Notes under the pieces: model-generated
Seen by the model: the letters and a program-made list of their open reading frames with translations, nothing else
The model's database searches: none
Told to the model about the DNA's origin: nothing
NCBI GenBank assembly: GCA_016271365.2
Contig: CM028131.1
Coordinates: 171,248,501-171,312,500 of the forward strand
From: Neoceratodus forsteri
Taxonomy: Eukaryota > Chordata > Ceratodontiformes > Ceratodontidae
Length of the DNA: 64,000 nt
Direction of reading: 5' to 3'
Shown: in pieces, positions 33,834-46,165 of the stretch
How the letters are laid out: every line of letters starts with the position of its first letter
Position numbering within the stretch: the first letter of the stretch is position 1
Position numbers and translations under genes: made by a program

Positions 33834-35380
33834 GGCTACTTAAAATCGATCAAAATAAATCCCAAGGTCCGGATGGAATTCATCCAAGAATAATTAAAGA
33901 ACTGGCAGACCTTTTGGTGGGACCCCTGACAGTAATCTTTCAAACCTCACTGAGAAAGGGGATGGTTTTGGAGGCTTGGAAACAGGCAAGTGTAGTTCCC
34001 ATATATAAGAAGGGGAATAAACATGACATATCCAACTACAGACCCATTAGTCTGATGTCAGTCCTGGGAAAAATGTTTGAGGGTATCCTAAAAGAGTATA
34101 TTATGGAACACATCAAGGAGACAGACTTGGTAGACCCCATCCAGCATGATTTCACCACTGGAAGGTCCTGCCAGACCAACCTCCTGGAATTTTATGGAAG
34201 GGTCAGCAGGGCATTGGGAGAGGGGCAGCCTGTGGATGTGGTATATCTCGACTTCTCAAAGGCCTTTGATATGGTCCCTCATGGAGAGCTCATCGACGCA
34301 TTAATATTGCATGGCCTACCAGGAACAATAACAAAATGGGTGGATGCATGGCTTACCTCTAGGAAACAATCAGTCAACATAAATGGGGCCAACTCAGCAT
34401 GGGCCGAAGTGACAAGCGGGATTCCCCAGGGATCTGTCTTGGGGTCTTGCTTATTCAATACATACATTGCCTCATTGAAGGTCAATAATGGGGTTTGGGT
34501 TTCCAAGTTTGCTGATGACACCAGGGTTGGATTTACAATTAATAAACAAAACGATGCTATAGCACTACAAGAGGCATTGGATACACTGGAACTTTGGGCA
34601 GTAGAGAAAAAACTAACGTTTAATGTAGACAAGTGTTGCGTTATGCATTTTGGGAAGGCAAACAAGCAGTTACCCTATATACTTGGTGGTAAAATACTTA
34701 GTATTGTTGATCAACAGAGTGACTTGGGAATTATGATTACGAAAGACCTATCATTTAAGATGCACTGTAATGCAGTTATTAAAAAATCGAGCAGTATTCT
34801 ACACTGTATCAACAAGCATATCACATCAAGAAGTAGGGATGTTCTCCTGCCCCTGTATACGTTCTTGGTGAGGCCTCACCTGGATTACTATGCACAGTTC
34901 TGGTCACCCATGGGTAAGACTGAAATAGTGGCACTCGAGAGAGTCCAAAGGAGAGCCACCAGATATATACAAGAGGTCAAAGGCTTAGATTACACAACAA
35001 GGTTAAACACTTTAGGTCTGTACTCCTTGGAATATAGACGCTTAGGGGAGATATGTGTTTAATATATAAAGCAACTTTCAATCCAGATCTATGGGAACTA
35101 CTTGGCTTGAAATACAGGGAATCTATATATAATACCAGATCTCACCCACTACAACTTTTTGTTGAATGTCCAAAAATGAATAAAAGTAAATCCTGGCTCA
35201 CACTGAGGGCCACTAATACCTGGAATAAATTACCCTTGGATGTAGTAGCTAGCGATACTGTGAATACATTTAAAAACAGATTGGATAGCTTTCTATTTAA
35301 ACATAATATCCGGGGTTACTAACTAAATGGCGAGCAAAAGGACTAACGTCTATATGGCTCTGTATTTACCTATGAGACCT
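33834..35380 (+). mobile_element. Nested CR1-like LINE, segment 2 (RT and 3' end)
   Basis: The frame continues from GGCTA: KSQGPDGIHPRIIKELADLL, VVPIYKKGNKHDISNYRPIS, CQTNLLEFYGRVSRAL, VVYLDFSKAFDMVPH, SGIPQGSVLGSCLFN, KFADDTRVGF (active site FADD), LTFNVDKCCVMHFGK, RPHLDYYAQFWSP, ALERVQRRATRYI. The C-terminus WNKLPLDVV...FKNRLDSFL ends at 35,322. A 382-codon frame (33,914-35,062) is fully open, so the copy is comparatively young. The 3' tail has CCTATGAGA twice before L2 resumes. Confidence 0.92.
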
Positions 35381-36978
35381 ATGAGATAAAGTGTGATGAG
35401 TTTGCTCGGTTCTTTGATGATAAGGTGTCATTGATCAGGTTGGAGATCCGCAAAACGCATTCAAATGAGCATGGCAGTGATCGATGTGAGGTGACAGGCC
35501 CTCAGTCTGCCTGGACAGATTTTGACCAGCCAGATATCATGGATATCATGAAGATTGTCCATGGCTTGCGGCCAACTTGCTGTAGTTTGGATCCTGGTCC
35601 CACGCGCCTCCTTCTGGGGTATGTGGATGCAATTGGACCAGTCCTTGCTGAGATAGTCTGGTGCTCATTGGACCAAGGGGTATTTACAGATTCTCTGAAA
35701 GAGGCTGTCATGACACCCCTTTTGAAGAAACCTTCTCTTGACCCAGACTGTCTTGTTAACTACAGACCGATCTCTAACCTGCCCTTTTTTGACAAGGTTA
35801 TTGAGAAAGTAGTCATGTTGCAGCTCGATGACGTTCTTACCACCCATGAAGTCTATGATCCTCTCCAGCCCGGTTTCAGGAAGAGGCACAGTACCGAGAT
35901 GGCATTTGTTCGAGTACTGAATGATCTCCTAATAGTGAGAGATCGGAGGAGCTGTTCGATCTTGGTTCTACTTGATCTCTCTGCAGCGTTTGACACCTTG
36001 GACCATGTGATCTTGCTAGAAGGCCTGCGGCTGCTCTGTGGACTGTTGGGGACAGTCCTCAGATGGTTCCATTCTTTCCTCACAGGCAGAACTCAGAGGG
36101 TAGTATCAGGAATCTTTTCCTCTGCTCCCTTTGCTCTGCCTTGTGGGGTGCCGCAGGGCTCTGTGCTTTCCCCATGTTCTTCACGGTGTATATGCTGCTG
36201 TTGGGAGACATTATAAGGCATTATGGGCTGAGTTTTCACTGCTATGCCAATGACATTCAGCTCTATATGTCATTTGTACCCAAACAGAATAACACATTAT
36301 CAGTCTTTAACAACTGCCTTGCTGAGATTCAGGACTGGATGAGGGCTAACTGGTTGAGACTGAATCCAGACAAGACTGAGGTGTTGGTGGTGGACCCGGG
36401 TCACCGTGCAGAGAAGTTGACTCCTGGGTCTCCCTCTGGCCTTGTGTTATGGGGTAACCAGTTGAGACCTTCTGAACAGGTGCGGAATCTGGGTGTAATA
36501 CTTGACAGTGAGCTGACACTTAAGAAACAGGTGTCAGCCATTGTCAAGTCTTCCTTTTACCATCTGAGGAATATAGCCCAGATAAAACACCTTGTTCCAC
36601 ACGATGACTTTCCTGTGTTGGTTCTCGCCTTTGTTTCTTTGCATCTTGATTACTGTAGTGCTCTATATCTAGGGTTGCTGGGGGTGGATCTCCATTGCCT
36701 GCAGCTGGTGCAGAACGCTGCAGCCAGGTTGTTGACTGGGCTACCAAGAACTTGCCATATCACACCTGTGCTGCACGAACTGCACTGGCTGCCAATGCGA
36801 TGAAGGATCACCTTCAAGGTTGCGTTGCTGACCTTTAAGACCATATACGGACTGGGACCGGGCTACTTGCAAGATCTTCTTCGGCCCTACTGCCTTCTCC
36901 ACCCACTGCATGCCGCCGACGAGGGACTGCTAGAGATTCCCAGGGCTTGTCTTCAGTCATCTGGGGCCAGAGCTTTTT
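35381..36978 (+). mobile_element. L2 LINE, segment 2: reverse transcriptase
   Basis: Resumes as DEFARFFDDKV near 35,396 and then reads KKPSLDPDCLVNYRPISNLP, PLQPGFRKRHSTEMAF, LLDLSAAFDTLDHVILL, a WFHSFLTGRTQRV block and GVPQGSVLSP. After a break it reads CYANDIQLY (the YADD catalytic site changed to YAND), RLNPDKTEVLVV, NLGVILDSELTLKKQV, HLDYCSALYLGL and HWLPMR. It ends at GARAFSF near 36,976, where a minus-strand LINE enters. The D-to-N change and frame breaks make it inactive. Confidence 0.9.
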
Positions 36979-37554
36979 CTTTTAGTAGTAGTAAATCTTT
37001 TTTTATTCATATACGAATAAATGGATACATTCAGTTGAGCAAAGCTCATTTTCAATGAAGTTCCATATTGCATTAAAATTAGGTTCCACATCATATAGCA
37101 TAACACCAATCACTGATACAACACATATAATTAGGACAATTAACAATACAATAATAAATAAAAAAGGAGAAAGAAAATTAAAAATAAAAAACAGTCATAC
37201 ACATTATACAATACATACTTTTAAAGTGCTAACAATTATTACATGTTGTGGTATTATTTAGAACAGATGTACACCATTTCATTAATTCACTTTTATTATA
37301 TCTGGTTCTATTGCTTCTCAAGTCTGAAGGAGATTTATTCCATAGGCTAATTCCTCTAACAAGTACAGATGATCTTCCAATGTTCAAATTGCATTTAATT
37401 GGAACAAATTGGGTTCCAACAGAGGTCCTCAAACTTTCCTTTATTTTTCTAACTTCAAAAAGGTCAATAATATAATTAGGTACTTCCCCATACCAAACCT
37501 TAATCATAAATTGTAACAGATGTAAGTCTCTTCTCACTACGGGTCAAAGCCAAT

Positions 37555-38227
37555 TTAATTCCCTAAAGACAGTATCTTCCAGGACAGGAAGCGCATATCA
37601 CAACTTGCTGCCAGTTCTACAGGGGGCAAAGTAAGTTTCTCCAACATAAAATGAAGATCCCAGGGAGGACATGGGTTCCTGACTGGAGGTCTGATGTGAA
37701 GGATACCCTTCAAGAAAGTTTTGGAAATCTCTAGTTGTGCTAGGGTTTTGCCCTCCACCGGAAGGTGGCAGGCCGACACCACAGAAAGATAGACCTTAAC
37801 AGAGGAGTAAGTAAGGCCCAACTCAGAAAGATGTAAGAGGTACTATAACACTTGGGAGGCCAAGCAAGAAAAAGGGTCCAAGCATTTGGCTGTGGCCCAG
37901 ATAGAAAATCTCTTCCACTTCATGGCATAGGTGGATCTGGAAACTCTATAGCAAGAAACTACTATATCCACAGGTGCCACACATGAGGATGGAGAGACTG
38001 AAGACTCAGATGGACAAGGGTGCCCTGCTCCTGAGACAGAAGGTTGTGAGACAATGGCAGAAGGGCCGGCGATTCTAGAACTAGTTGTTGTAACAGCAAG
38101 AACCAAATCTGCTGGTGCCACAGAGTGGCAATCAAAATTAAGTGGGCCCCTTCTGCCTGGAGTTTCAACAGAACCTTCTGAATGAGAGGAAAGGGAGGAA
38201 ATGCGTATAGAAACCTCCCTGTCCCAG
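37555..38227 (-). mobile_element. DIRS element fragment: RNase H end and tyrosine recombinase N-terminus
   Basis: Minus-strand frames read YAFPPFPLIQKVLLKLQAEG, LILIATLWHQQIWFLLLQQL and LESPALLPL, a conserved block after RNase H in DIRS retrotransposons. They then read the tyrosine recombinase N-terminal region: LTYSSVKVYLSVVSACHL, FLKGILHIRPPVRNPCPPWD and LRFL-like MRFLSWKILSL. The catalytic Arg-His-Tyr part is not included. It interrupts the minus-strand LINE between YKTHRCIL and ELNWL. No split or inverted repeats of a full DIRS are present. Confidence 0.75.
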
Positions 38228-38307
38228 CCGGCCCCGTGGTGTAGAGGGTTGAGGCGCTGGCACCCTTACCTCGACCCACACCAGCGACCCAGGTTCGGGA
38301 ACGAGTA
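38226..38307 (+). mobile_element. SINE tRNA-like head
   Basis: AGCCGGCCCCGTGGTGTAGAGG contains a box A matching TRGYNNARNGG, and AGGTTCGGGAACGAG approximates box B. It is the same family as the complete copy at 14,689. Here the body and poly(A) are missing; LINE sequence resumes at once. It directly abuts the DIRS fragment, so a template-switch chimera or a later deletion is possible. Confidence 0.7.
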
Positions 38308-41300
38308 TGCACCTATGAGTTTTATAAGGTGCATCCAATACAAAATGAGCCAACCTACAGAAAACTGAATCCACTCTGTCTATATGTCTTTCAGTAGCCC
38401 CTCCATAAAGCAAGTCACCATAGTCACTCACTGGGAGTAGGAGAGAATTAACCACACTCAATTGGACCTCTCTGGTCATGAACTTTTTATATTTATAAAA
38501 GACGCCCAGCTTCCTATTTGTATTTTTTATAAGGGAATCTATATAAATATCCCAACCCAGGCATGGATCTAACCAGACACCGAGGTATTTGTATGAATCC
38601 ACCTGGTTAATGGCAATGCCATCCACGGTATTGATTTCTAAGTGGAGATCTCGTTTTTTATTATTATTATTTTTAAACAAATGTGACTGTGTTTTATTAG
38701 CATTTAAGATAAGATGGTTCATCTTAAAAAAATCCTGTACTTCATCAAAAGCTAATTGCAGCCTCATATTGATCAACTCTAGAGTATCTCCCCCTCAACA
38801 TACAATATGGTGTCATCTGCATACATATGACTCCGGGCGGCCGTTGATGCAATTTTAAGTTCATTCATATAGTTGTTAAATAGCAAAGGCCCTAAAACTG
38901 AACCCTGCGGTACACCATTTTTCACCTCCAGTACACTAGACTTATAAGAACCCACTTCCACAAACTGGCTACGACTCGTCAAATAGGAAGAAAACCACTT
39001 AACCAATCAAGGGGACAAGCCGATCTTGCTGAGTCTGGATATGAGCACCCGCTGGTTAAGGGTGTCAAATGCCTTTAAAAGATCAATAAACAAGGCTCCT
39101 ATCATTAACCTCCTGTCCAGACTCAGCTGTAGGTTGCTTACAACCCTTGTCAGAGCTGTTTGTGTGCTGTGAAGCGCCCTAAAGCCCGATTGAAAAGATG
39201 TTAATTTATTATTATCCTCAAGAAAACTTTTCAGTTGGCAAGATACAATCTTTTCAAATATTTTAGAAATCTGAGACAAGAGACGAGATGGGATGGTAGT
39301 CGCCCAGCTTGCTCTTATTGCCAGATTTGAATATAGGTCTAGCCTTTGCAATCTTCAATCCATCAGGAAATTCCCCACTTTCAATAGATACATTAAAAAT
39401 ATAGGCCAAGGGATATGCCACACAAGGTGCTGCATATTTCAACAATCTAGGTGGGATCTCGTCCAATTCTTTCACTTTGAAAGTGTCTAGCTTCAAAAGT
39501 TCAGAACATATCTCTTCCAGGGAAATATGGGTAAAATCAAATCCACCTATATCTCTGTCATCTATACTGGTATCTATGGGATTTAACTTCAAGGTCTTAT
39601 TTTGGTCCCAATAAGCCCCATCTAAGGAGCTTGGTAAGGCCACCTTAGAAAAATAGTTGTTAAACGCATCGACCATTCCTTTTCCCAAGGGCAGCACAAT
39701 ACCATCCTTCTCTATTTTGTTTACACAAGTCTGTTTCTTTTTCCCCATTAAATCCAAGATAATTCCCCAGAACCTCCTTGAATTCTTTTTATGATTGGCC
39801 TCCAAGTTAGAGCAAACAAACTGTTGTTTAGTAACCCTAATTTTAGTAGTATATAAATTTCAAGCCTGTCTATAGGAAACCCAGTCCTGATTTAACATTG
39901 TTTTTTTTTTTGCATTCTTCCATTTTTTATTCCTATCTTTCCTAATTTTATATAACTCTGGGGAAAACCAAACATTGCCTTCATTTTTTTACATTCTTGA
40001 TCTCAGGGGTGCATGTTTATTACAAATGTACATGAACTCACTTAGGAAAAATTCCCAGGCAGCTGATGATGTAGGGATCAATTCTAGTCTATTCCAGTTG
40101 ATATTTTCAACATCAATCATGAAACTAACATAATCAAATTTTTTAAAGTATCACAAAATATTTTTGACTCAGTAGCAAATTTGACTATATTATTTCTAAT
40201 TGAATAAATAACCTGGTGGTCTGAAAAGGATTATGGAAGAACTCCTGCCTTAGAATAAAACTGGGGAGAATTTATAAACATCATGTCCAAGATTGTAGAT
40301 CTCTTAGGATCTCTGCGATTAATTCTGGTTGGTTCCAGAATTAGCTGAGTCAATCCCAGTCCAATCTGGAAATCAACCAATTCATGATTCACATCAACAG
40401 TCAGCCAATCAACATTAAAGTCTCCAGTTATAAATAATTCATGGGCGTCTCAAAAACCAAACAAAAACTCAAGTAAATCCAAAAAGACTTGTACCTTAAC
40501 CTTGAGTGGTTTATATAGCCCTATTAATGATAAAGGTTTTCAAAAGGGTACCTCTATCTCCAGTGCCAGCATTTCCAATCCGTTGCTAGGAAAGGAATAA
40601 TTTACCTCATGCACAGTTAAATTACAATTGATATAAAAAATAATTCCTCCCCCCTTTTTTGTCCTATCCCTTCTAAATAGTTGGAAACTTTCCAAATCAA
40701 TAGATGTATTCTGGATTCTACCAATTAGCCAGGTGTCTGTTAATGCTAGAACCCCTGGTTTGACTTCTTTTACCCAATCCCTCATTTCGACAAACTTGTT
40801 TCTCAAGCTCCTAACTTTTAAGTGGGTAATAATCATAGATCCTTGTTTCATGTTAATTTATTTTTCATCATATAGCATATTAAGAGGACCTGGGTTTGGA
40901 CTTACATCACCACAAGTTAACAAACAACACACAACAAGTTTAATAAAAACACCCCTTAAATTCAATTTTTGTATTCTTTTGCGAAACAGGCCTTTACAAG
41001 TTCTATTTCCCAAGAGAGACAAAGACTGTGGAGCAGTTTTCACCAAGTACACTCTAAGGAATGTATTAAAGCATACATTAGGTAAAATTTCAGATGAAAT
41101 GTAAATATTCTGAGAAATATTCTGTACCCCTAATTCAGTAGAAGGATGGTACTGAAGATCAGTTAATGTTCCTGTATAACTTTGTGCAGACTGAAACACA
41201 CTAAACATATTGATTGTAAACAAACACATTCAAATATTTAAAGCAATCATTTTGCAGGATCCTCCCATTAATATTCCAATTGCTGAGGCTTTGTAAATGA

Positions 41301-41877
41301 CCGAATGCATACAGCAACCAGGAAAGCAAGCAGTAATATAAAATTAATCAACAGAAACTAAAACTAAGATACTTACAATCTTTCCAGGGAACTGCAATAC
41401 TCAGGTTAGGAAGCAAAGCACAATGAAACTTTTTCTATTTAAAAACTGCACCTAGTAATATCCCATAAACTAAATTTTTTATTCCTAAATACAAACAACA
41501 GCCCCTCTATCTATATTTTTCTCTGCCGAGTGGCGCTCGCGCCACTCACGCTCATGCTACACGCTCGCGTTTGTAGGCAGTGCAGATATTTAAAGTTAGC
41601 ACCAACTCCTCCTGTTTGCTGACGTACAGCTGCTGGCCTGCCTCCAAGCCCCCACACCAGCTGATTTGGTAGCCCACTGATTACAACACGGGTAGGAGAA
41701 AGCAATATATATAGAAGGCAGTCAGTAAACAGCGTATGCAGGATAACAGTTTTCAGTGCAAATAGGCAGTCAGTAAAAATGTATAATGAGGCAAATACTT
41801 ATGTTCAGCTGCTGGTAAAATGCTGTAGCAAGCCCCCCAACCATCTGCACTCATCCTCTGCTTGATGTTATGGCGTG

Positions 41878-42130
41878 GAGGAGTTTTGTGGCCCCAACCC
41901 TGTGGAATTCTCTACCTCATCGGATTAGAGAGTGCCTGTCCACAGAGTCATTTAAAGCCTCATTGAAGAGCTACTTATTCATATTAGCTTTTGAATAAGT
42001 TTATCCTGTTGCCTTTTAATTGTTTTTATATTTGTATTTATTGTTGATGTATGTTAATTTTGTTATGTATTTGCACTTTGGTATTTTGAAAAGCGCATTA
42101 CAAATAAACATTGATTTGATTTGATTTGAC
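41878..42130 (+). mobile_element. L2 LINE, segment 3: C-terminus and 3' end
   Basis: The frame VAPTLWNSLPHRIRECLSTE with FKASLKSYLFILAFE* continues from GARAFSF at 36,976. A short 3' UTR ends in AAGCGCATTACAAATAAACA and a (TTGAT)n tail at about 42,107-42,128. The same end, on the minus strand, is seen at 45,395-45,650. Confidence 0.88.
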
Positions 42131-43240
42131 ATGGTATTAATTCAGAAAAATGGTGTTTATTCTCTGTTCGGTTGACAGTTTGAGACTCGTATCATCTTCC
42201 AGAATTACAGCAGCGCTTTCTTCTTTTGACTGAAAGTGCTTCTTCATGTCATCTAGGAAAATGTGAAGACATCTTATTTGAGGAAGAATTTGACTCAGAG
42301 TTGCACTGTCTGTATTGACGTCATGTGAGACAGCCTCAAACAGCTCCAATAAGGTGACCAAAGATTCAACCAGACTTCAACTGCTGGAACTGAGCATGAT
42401 CTCTACTTTACCCATTTGATTCTGCATAGTATAGTCATGTGCTGCTTTTTTTCTGATCAAGAAGCTTTTCCAACATATACAATGTTGAATTTTAGTACGT
42501 TAGAACTTCCTGCTTTAAATTATGCAGTTGTAATTTGTTTGCCCTCTGAAGCCCATTCAAGATTCTTTGTGCTTTCACAGAGTGGCTGAAATTACCATAT
42601 ATTTTCCTTGCAAGACCTAACAAGTTTTCAACATTTCTGTTTCCATTTAGAAATTGTAGATGAGAACAAGATTTAAACAATGTGCAAAGAATGATATGTG
42701 TTGGTAACTTCCATCTCTAATGGCTTTGATCTTGTTGGCACAATTATCTGACATTATGAACCATGGAGATGGGAATATGGAGTGAATCATCTCTGTAATT
42801 GTTTCTACAGCTCATGCAACATATTCATAACAGTGTGGCTTTCCTCAAAAGTGGTGACACATAATACAGCCTGCTTCCTACTGACTACTGTAAGCCCGGG
42901 ATTATTACTTTCTGACCAAACACTTGCTCAATGAGCTGTAACACTCATGTAGTCCATGTTTTGTTTAGTTACTGATCCCTATTTCTGTCATTATGTAACA
43001 AACTTCATCTCAGAGTGTTTCAATTCCTTAATGATTTCGTAACAAACCAAGTCATACAAGTCTGCAACAGCCTTTTTTGAAATGTACTGTATGTGTGACA
43101 GGGAACAGTGTACTGTGGTTAAGTCTGATGCACTAATTTGATAAAAACTTTTTAGACAACAAAAACAAAAGGGAGTTGACAATCGGCTAACAACTCTGCA
43201 ATGGCTCCATTTAAGTACTAAGAACATAGACTGGTTATCA
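42120..43240 (-). pseudogene. hAT transposase core, decayed
   Basis: Reading down from 43,200: YISKKAVADLYDLVCYEIIK, a WTT-containing segment, then FSHSVKAQRILNGLQ and LQLHNLKQEVLT (normally followed by RW), and LLELFEAVSHDVNTDSATLS with LPQIRCLHIFL. These are the mid-domain motifs of ZBED-type hAT transposases. Many stops occur between 42,680 and 43,000. The core is separated from its BED finger by a LINE tail (43,241-44,332) and from the hATC domain by the L2 complex. Confidence 0.8.
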
Positions 43241-44332
43241 ATCTTAAAAAGACCAAATCTATGATCTTCTCCCACCCCCAAAACAAAACTAGTAATTTCC
43301 AACTTCAAGTCTTCGCCAGCTCTATGTTCCTACTCAAACAAGTTTACACATACAAATACCTTGGGATAACCTTTGACCCTGCCCTCACGTTCCATTCCAT
43401 ATCTCTGCCTTAGCCTCCACCACCAATATTAGGTTGGGAATCCTTTACCGCCACAAACGCTGTCTCCCCCCGATGCCCCCCGACTCGCAGTTATGTCCTC
43501 CATTCTGTCACTTGTTGACTATGGCTTACCAGTCTATGGGGCTGCTGACCAGACCTCACTAAATAAAATCCACCTCACCTTAAATAAGGCATGTCAACTA
43601 ATCTTAGGTGCTCCTAGACTTACACATACCTGCCATCTTTACTCCCAGGCTAATCTGCTCAATCTTGACGAACGTCTTAGGTATCAAACCTGCATCCTTA
43701 CAAAAAAAACTCTCCTTGGACACTCTCCTCCTGGTCTGACTGCCGTTATCCACCGTGTTAACTCCCTAGCTTCAACATGGTCCTCCTGTAAAACCAAGTT
43801 GAAGGTACCTAGGGCAAGGACCTCTCATGGACAATGGGCTTTCCACTACCATGCCCCTTCTTGGTACAATTCCCTTCCTGCCAGTATCTCAAACACCCCC
43901 ACAATCTCTTGCTTTAAAACTACCCTCCAGAACCACCTTTTTACCACTCTCAGCTGCTGCTGTTTCTATGCTATCTTGCTCACTCTCTGACAAAGCCCCA
44001 TGTTGGCTGCTCAAATCCTCTACCTTCTCTACCCTTGGTTCCTGTTACCTCCCTGTTGACTCCACTAAAACACACTGTATTGATATCCTATGTTTTTCTG
44101 ATGCTCTAGTTATTTCCCTGAACAATGTTAACTTCACCAATCCTGTATGTGGTAAACTGTTGATCTCATTTGTCCTCCTGTATCCTCAAAAAAAAAAATG
44201 TACACTGTTTCTCTGTACTAAGTTGTTATCACTGTATTGTCTTCTCTGTGACGAGGTACCTTTGTAAATGAGCCTCTGGCTCAAAGGTTGTAAACTGATG
44301 CTTAATAAATAAATAAATAAAAATAAATAAGT
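43241..44332 (+). mobile_element. L2-like LINE, 5'-truncated C-terminal part
   Basis: Begins in the RT thumb (KTKSMIFSHPQN-like and YKYLGITFDPAL) and continues with SLVDYGLPVYGAADQTSLNK, ACQLILGAPRLTHTCHLY and SWYNSLPASISNTPT to 43,990. The 3' UTR has ACCTTTGTAAATGAGCCTCT...CTCAAAGG and ends in (TAAA)n at 44,300-44,330. It is the same family as the 3' UTR at 19,390-19,950 and a relative of the LINE at 57-63 kb. It sits between the hAT core and BED finger. Confidence 0.85.
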
Positions 44333-44641
44333 GTGGCATGATGGATGCCTGTTGGCAAATGTTGATGTTCTTGCAACAATTTCTTTCAGTTGTAGTTGAT
44401 AAAATATTTTTTGATTTGTTTGGGAATGTATTTTTATAACACCTTTTTCATGGGGAGTACTTCTGTGGAATTTCCATTACTTGAAGGTGTCAGAAAGAAT
44501 TTCATCTTTGTCTAATATGAATGCAGTGACACATCCATAGAGTCAGTGTTACTTATTGTTTTCATTACATTGTTATCACTATGGTCATTGCCACCACCAC
44601 CTCTACCATTGTTCATGCCAAGCCCCGTGCCCCTTTTTACA

Positions 44642-45110
44642 TCACCCCCACTCAGCTGGGCATTTTGCCTTTGCATGTTGTATCATCATTGTTGCGCCAA
44701 ACTGTGTCCCCTTGCCACAACGGATGCCATTTCTGCACAGACTGCATACAGCTTGAGAGTTGTTTGCAGGGTCAGTAAAGAGTAAACTCCACACTAAAGA
44801 GTTACCTTTTTTACCTTGTCCAGTGGTGTCTGGCACTATTCTTTGTGCAGTGGTGCCTGACACAATTCTTTGTGCAGTGGTGCCTGGCACTATTCTTTGT
44901 GCATTTAAGTGAACTTGATGAAACCCTATACTGTCATCTCCTTGTTTGGATATTTGAGAATTGTTACTCTTCTTACTTTTAGTATGTATTTTTTTCTGCA
45001 CTTGTTTCTCATGCCTTGCAACAGCATCCTGTCCTATCTCCTCACCCAAACTACCAATCTCATCATCATCATCATCATCTCCACTATTAAAATCCAAAGA
45101 ATTAGAATTG
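44642..45110 (-). pseudogene. hAT transposase N-terminus with BED zinc finger
   Basis: A 151-codon frame. It has an acidic Asp run (SGDDDDDDEIG), a Lys-rich stretch, three tandem repeats of AQRIVPGTT (about 44,823-44,905), then a BED finger: SLVWSLLFTDP, two Cys in AVCSLCRNGI, and a final H...C-type pair in MMIQHAKAKC. The second metal His is replaced or shifted. BED fingers give hAT transposases DNA binding at their ends. The internal 10-residue repeat is unusual. Confidence 0.78.
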
Positions 45111-45379
45111 TCATTACGTGGAACATACCTTAGAGTATCCCATTCTCAGTCCCCACCATCTACACCAGCATTCTCTATCTCCGCATCTAAGCTTTCTTTG
45201 ACAAGGATGCCTCCTTCAGTGGTACTGCAGCAGGTAGAACTATACAGGCACATAGGTCAAAACATTCAGTACGTCTATGATTCATTACAGTCAGTTCATT
45301 CTGAACCTATAATACTTTCATTGCAAGCTACTTTTTTCTTTGCATGTCATATAATGACATTCATGGTGTAGTCATTATT

Positions 45380-45655
45380 ATTATTATTATTATTATTACA
45401 TCAATGTCAACTTTATTTTACAAAAAAGCATTTTTCAAGATGTCAAAGTGCTTGTACATAAATAACAAAACAATTCATTAATCAAACAATTAAAACAGTG
45501 ATAAAATTAATAGTAACAGGCAGTTAAATTTAAAAAGGATCCGGAAATGCTAAACCAAATAAATATGTATTTAGCGCAGATTTAAAAGTCTCAGTGGTTA
45601 GGCACTCTCTAACCTGATGAGGTAGAGAGTTCCACAGGGTTGGGGACGCAAATGA
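45380..45655 (-). mobile_element. L2 LINE 3' end, minus strand
   Basis: On the minus strand, FASPTLWNSLPHQVRECLTT with ETFKSALNTYLFGLAF precedes AAGCACTTTGACATCTTG, the counterpart of the L2 segment ending at 42,130. A (TAA)n run adjoins at 45,373-45,398. Only the last ~260 bp are present. Confidence 0.8.
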
Positions 45656-45834
45656 ATTATACTTTTTATTATCATTATGTTCTGATTCTTTGGTGGTTGA
45701 TAATTAGAATCCATATTATCAAAGTTGTGCAAGCAGCAACATTTTGCTTCCACTTAGTAGACGTGTTAGTAGTAGAAGTAGTAAAAGCCCCTATAGTATA
45801 TACTGTATAATATTCACAAACAGTACTGGGAATA

Positions 45835-46165
45835 GCACAGTTACCCTAAGACAAATGCCTTACACAGCCATAAACGTCTAGCTGTTTTGCTAAGTGCTGA
45901 GAAGAGTCAAGCTGGGTATGCCAAATTACAGTAATTCATTTTGTGACAGTCAACAGTGTCACCAAGACAAATACCTAATACAGCCATAAAAGGCTATCTG
46001 TTTCATTACATGCTGAGGAAAGTCTGACTGGCTATGAGAAATTATTTAATGCCAGGGCATCTAACAATGGCCCTAAGATGAATGCCAGATACAGCTGTCA
46101 AACACCAACTGATACATTAAGTGCTAAGAAGAGTCGAGCTGACTATGCCAAATTACAGTAATGTC
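45835..46165. repeat. ~110-bp tandem repeat, three copies
   Basis: Each copy has AGACAAATGCCTTACACAGCC-like text, a CTGTTT...TAAGTGCTGAGAAGAGTC block and GCTATGCCAAATTACAGTAA. Copies start near 45,845, 45,960 and 46,070. They lie within the 5' untranslated part of the hAT element. Confidence 0.75.

Larger units (their letters stand above)
36979..41877 (-). mobile_element. Minus-strand L2-like LINE with 2A-like motif
   Basis: ORF2 starts upstream of 41,229. A hydrophobic leader ends in CGDVSPNPGP (40,885-40,911). It is followed by endonuclease text (MIITHLKVRSLRNKFVEMRD, LALTDTWL, FRRDRTKKGGG), a decayed middle, linker (FWGIILDLMGKKKQT, NNYFSKVALP), RT (ARPIFKSGNKSKLGDYHPIS, FQSGFRALHSTQTAL, FIDLLKAFDTLN, NGVPQGSVLGPLLFN, HMYADDTILY), and SYKYLGVWLDPCLGW. 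After a DIRS/SINE insertion it ends as RRDLHLLQFMIKVWYGEVPN...SLWNKSPSDLR. The 5' UTR holds a CpG-rich palindrome (41,528-41,547). It splits the L2 ORF between GARAFSF and VAPTLWNSLP. Confidence 0.88.

Noticed and set aside
38226..38307. A tRNA gene
   Set aside because: Boxes A and B are present, but the cloverleaf is not intact, and a second copy carries a 570-bp body with poly(A) and target duplications, so it is a SINE head.
44556..44785. Plus-strand Cys/His-rich ORFs at 44.55-44.79 kb
   Set aside because: They are antisense shadows of the hAT BED-finger ORF.
45845..46165. CRISPR-like array
   Set aside because: The three ~110-bp units are plain tandem repeats without short repeats separated by unique spacers; the DNA is vertebrate.
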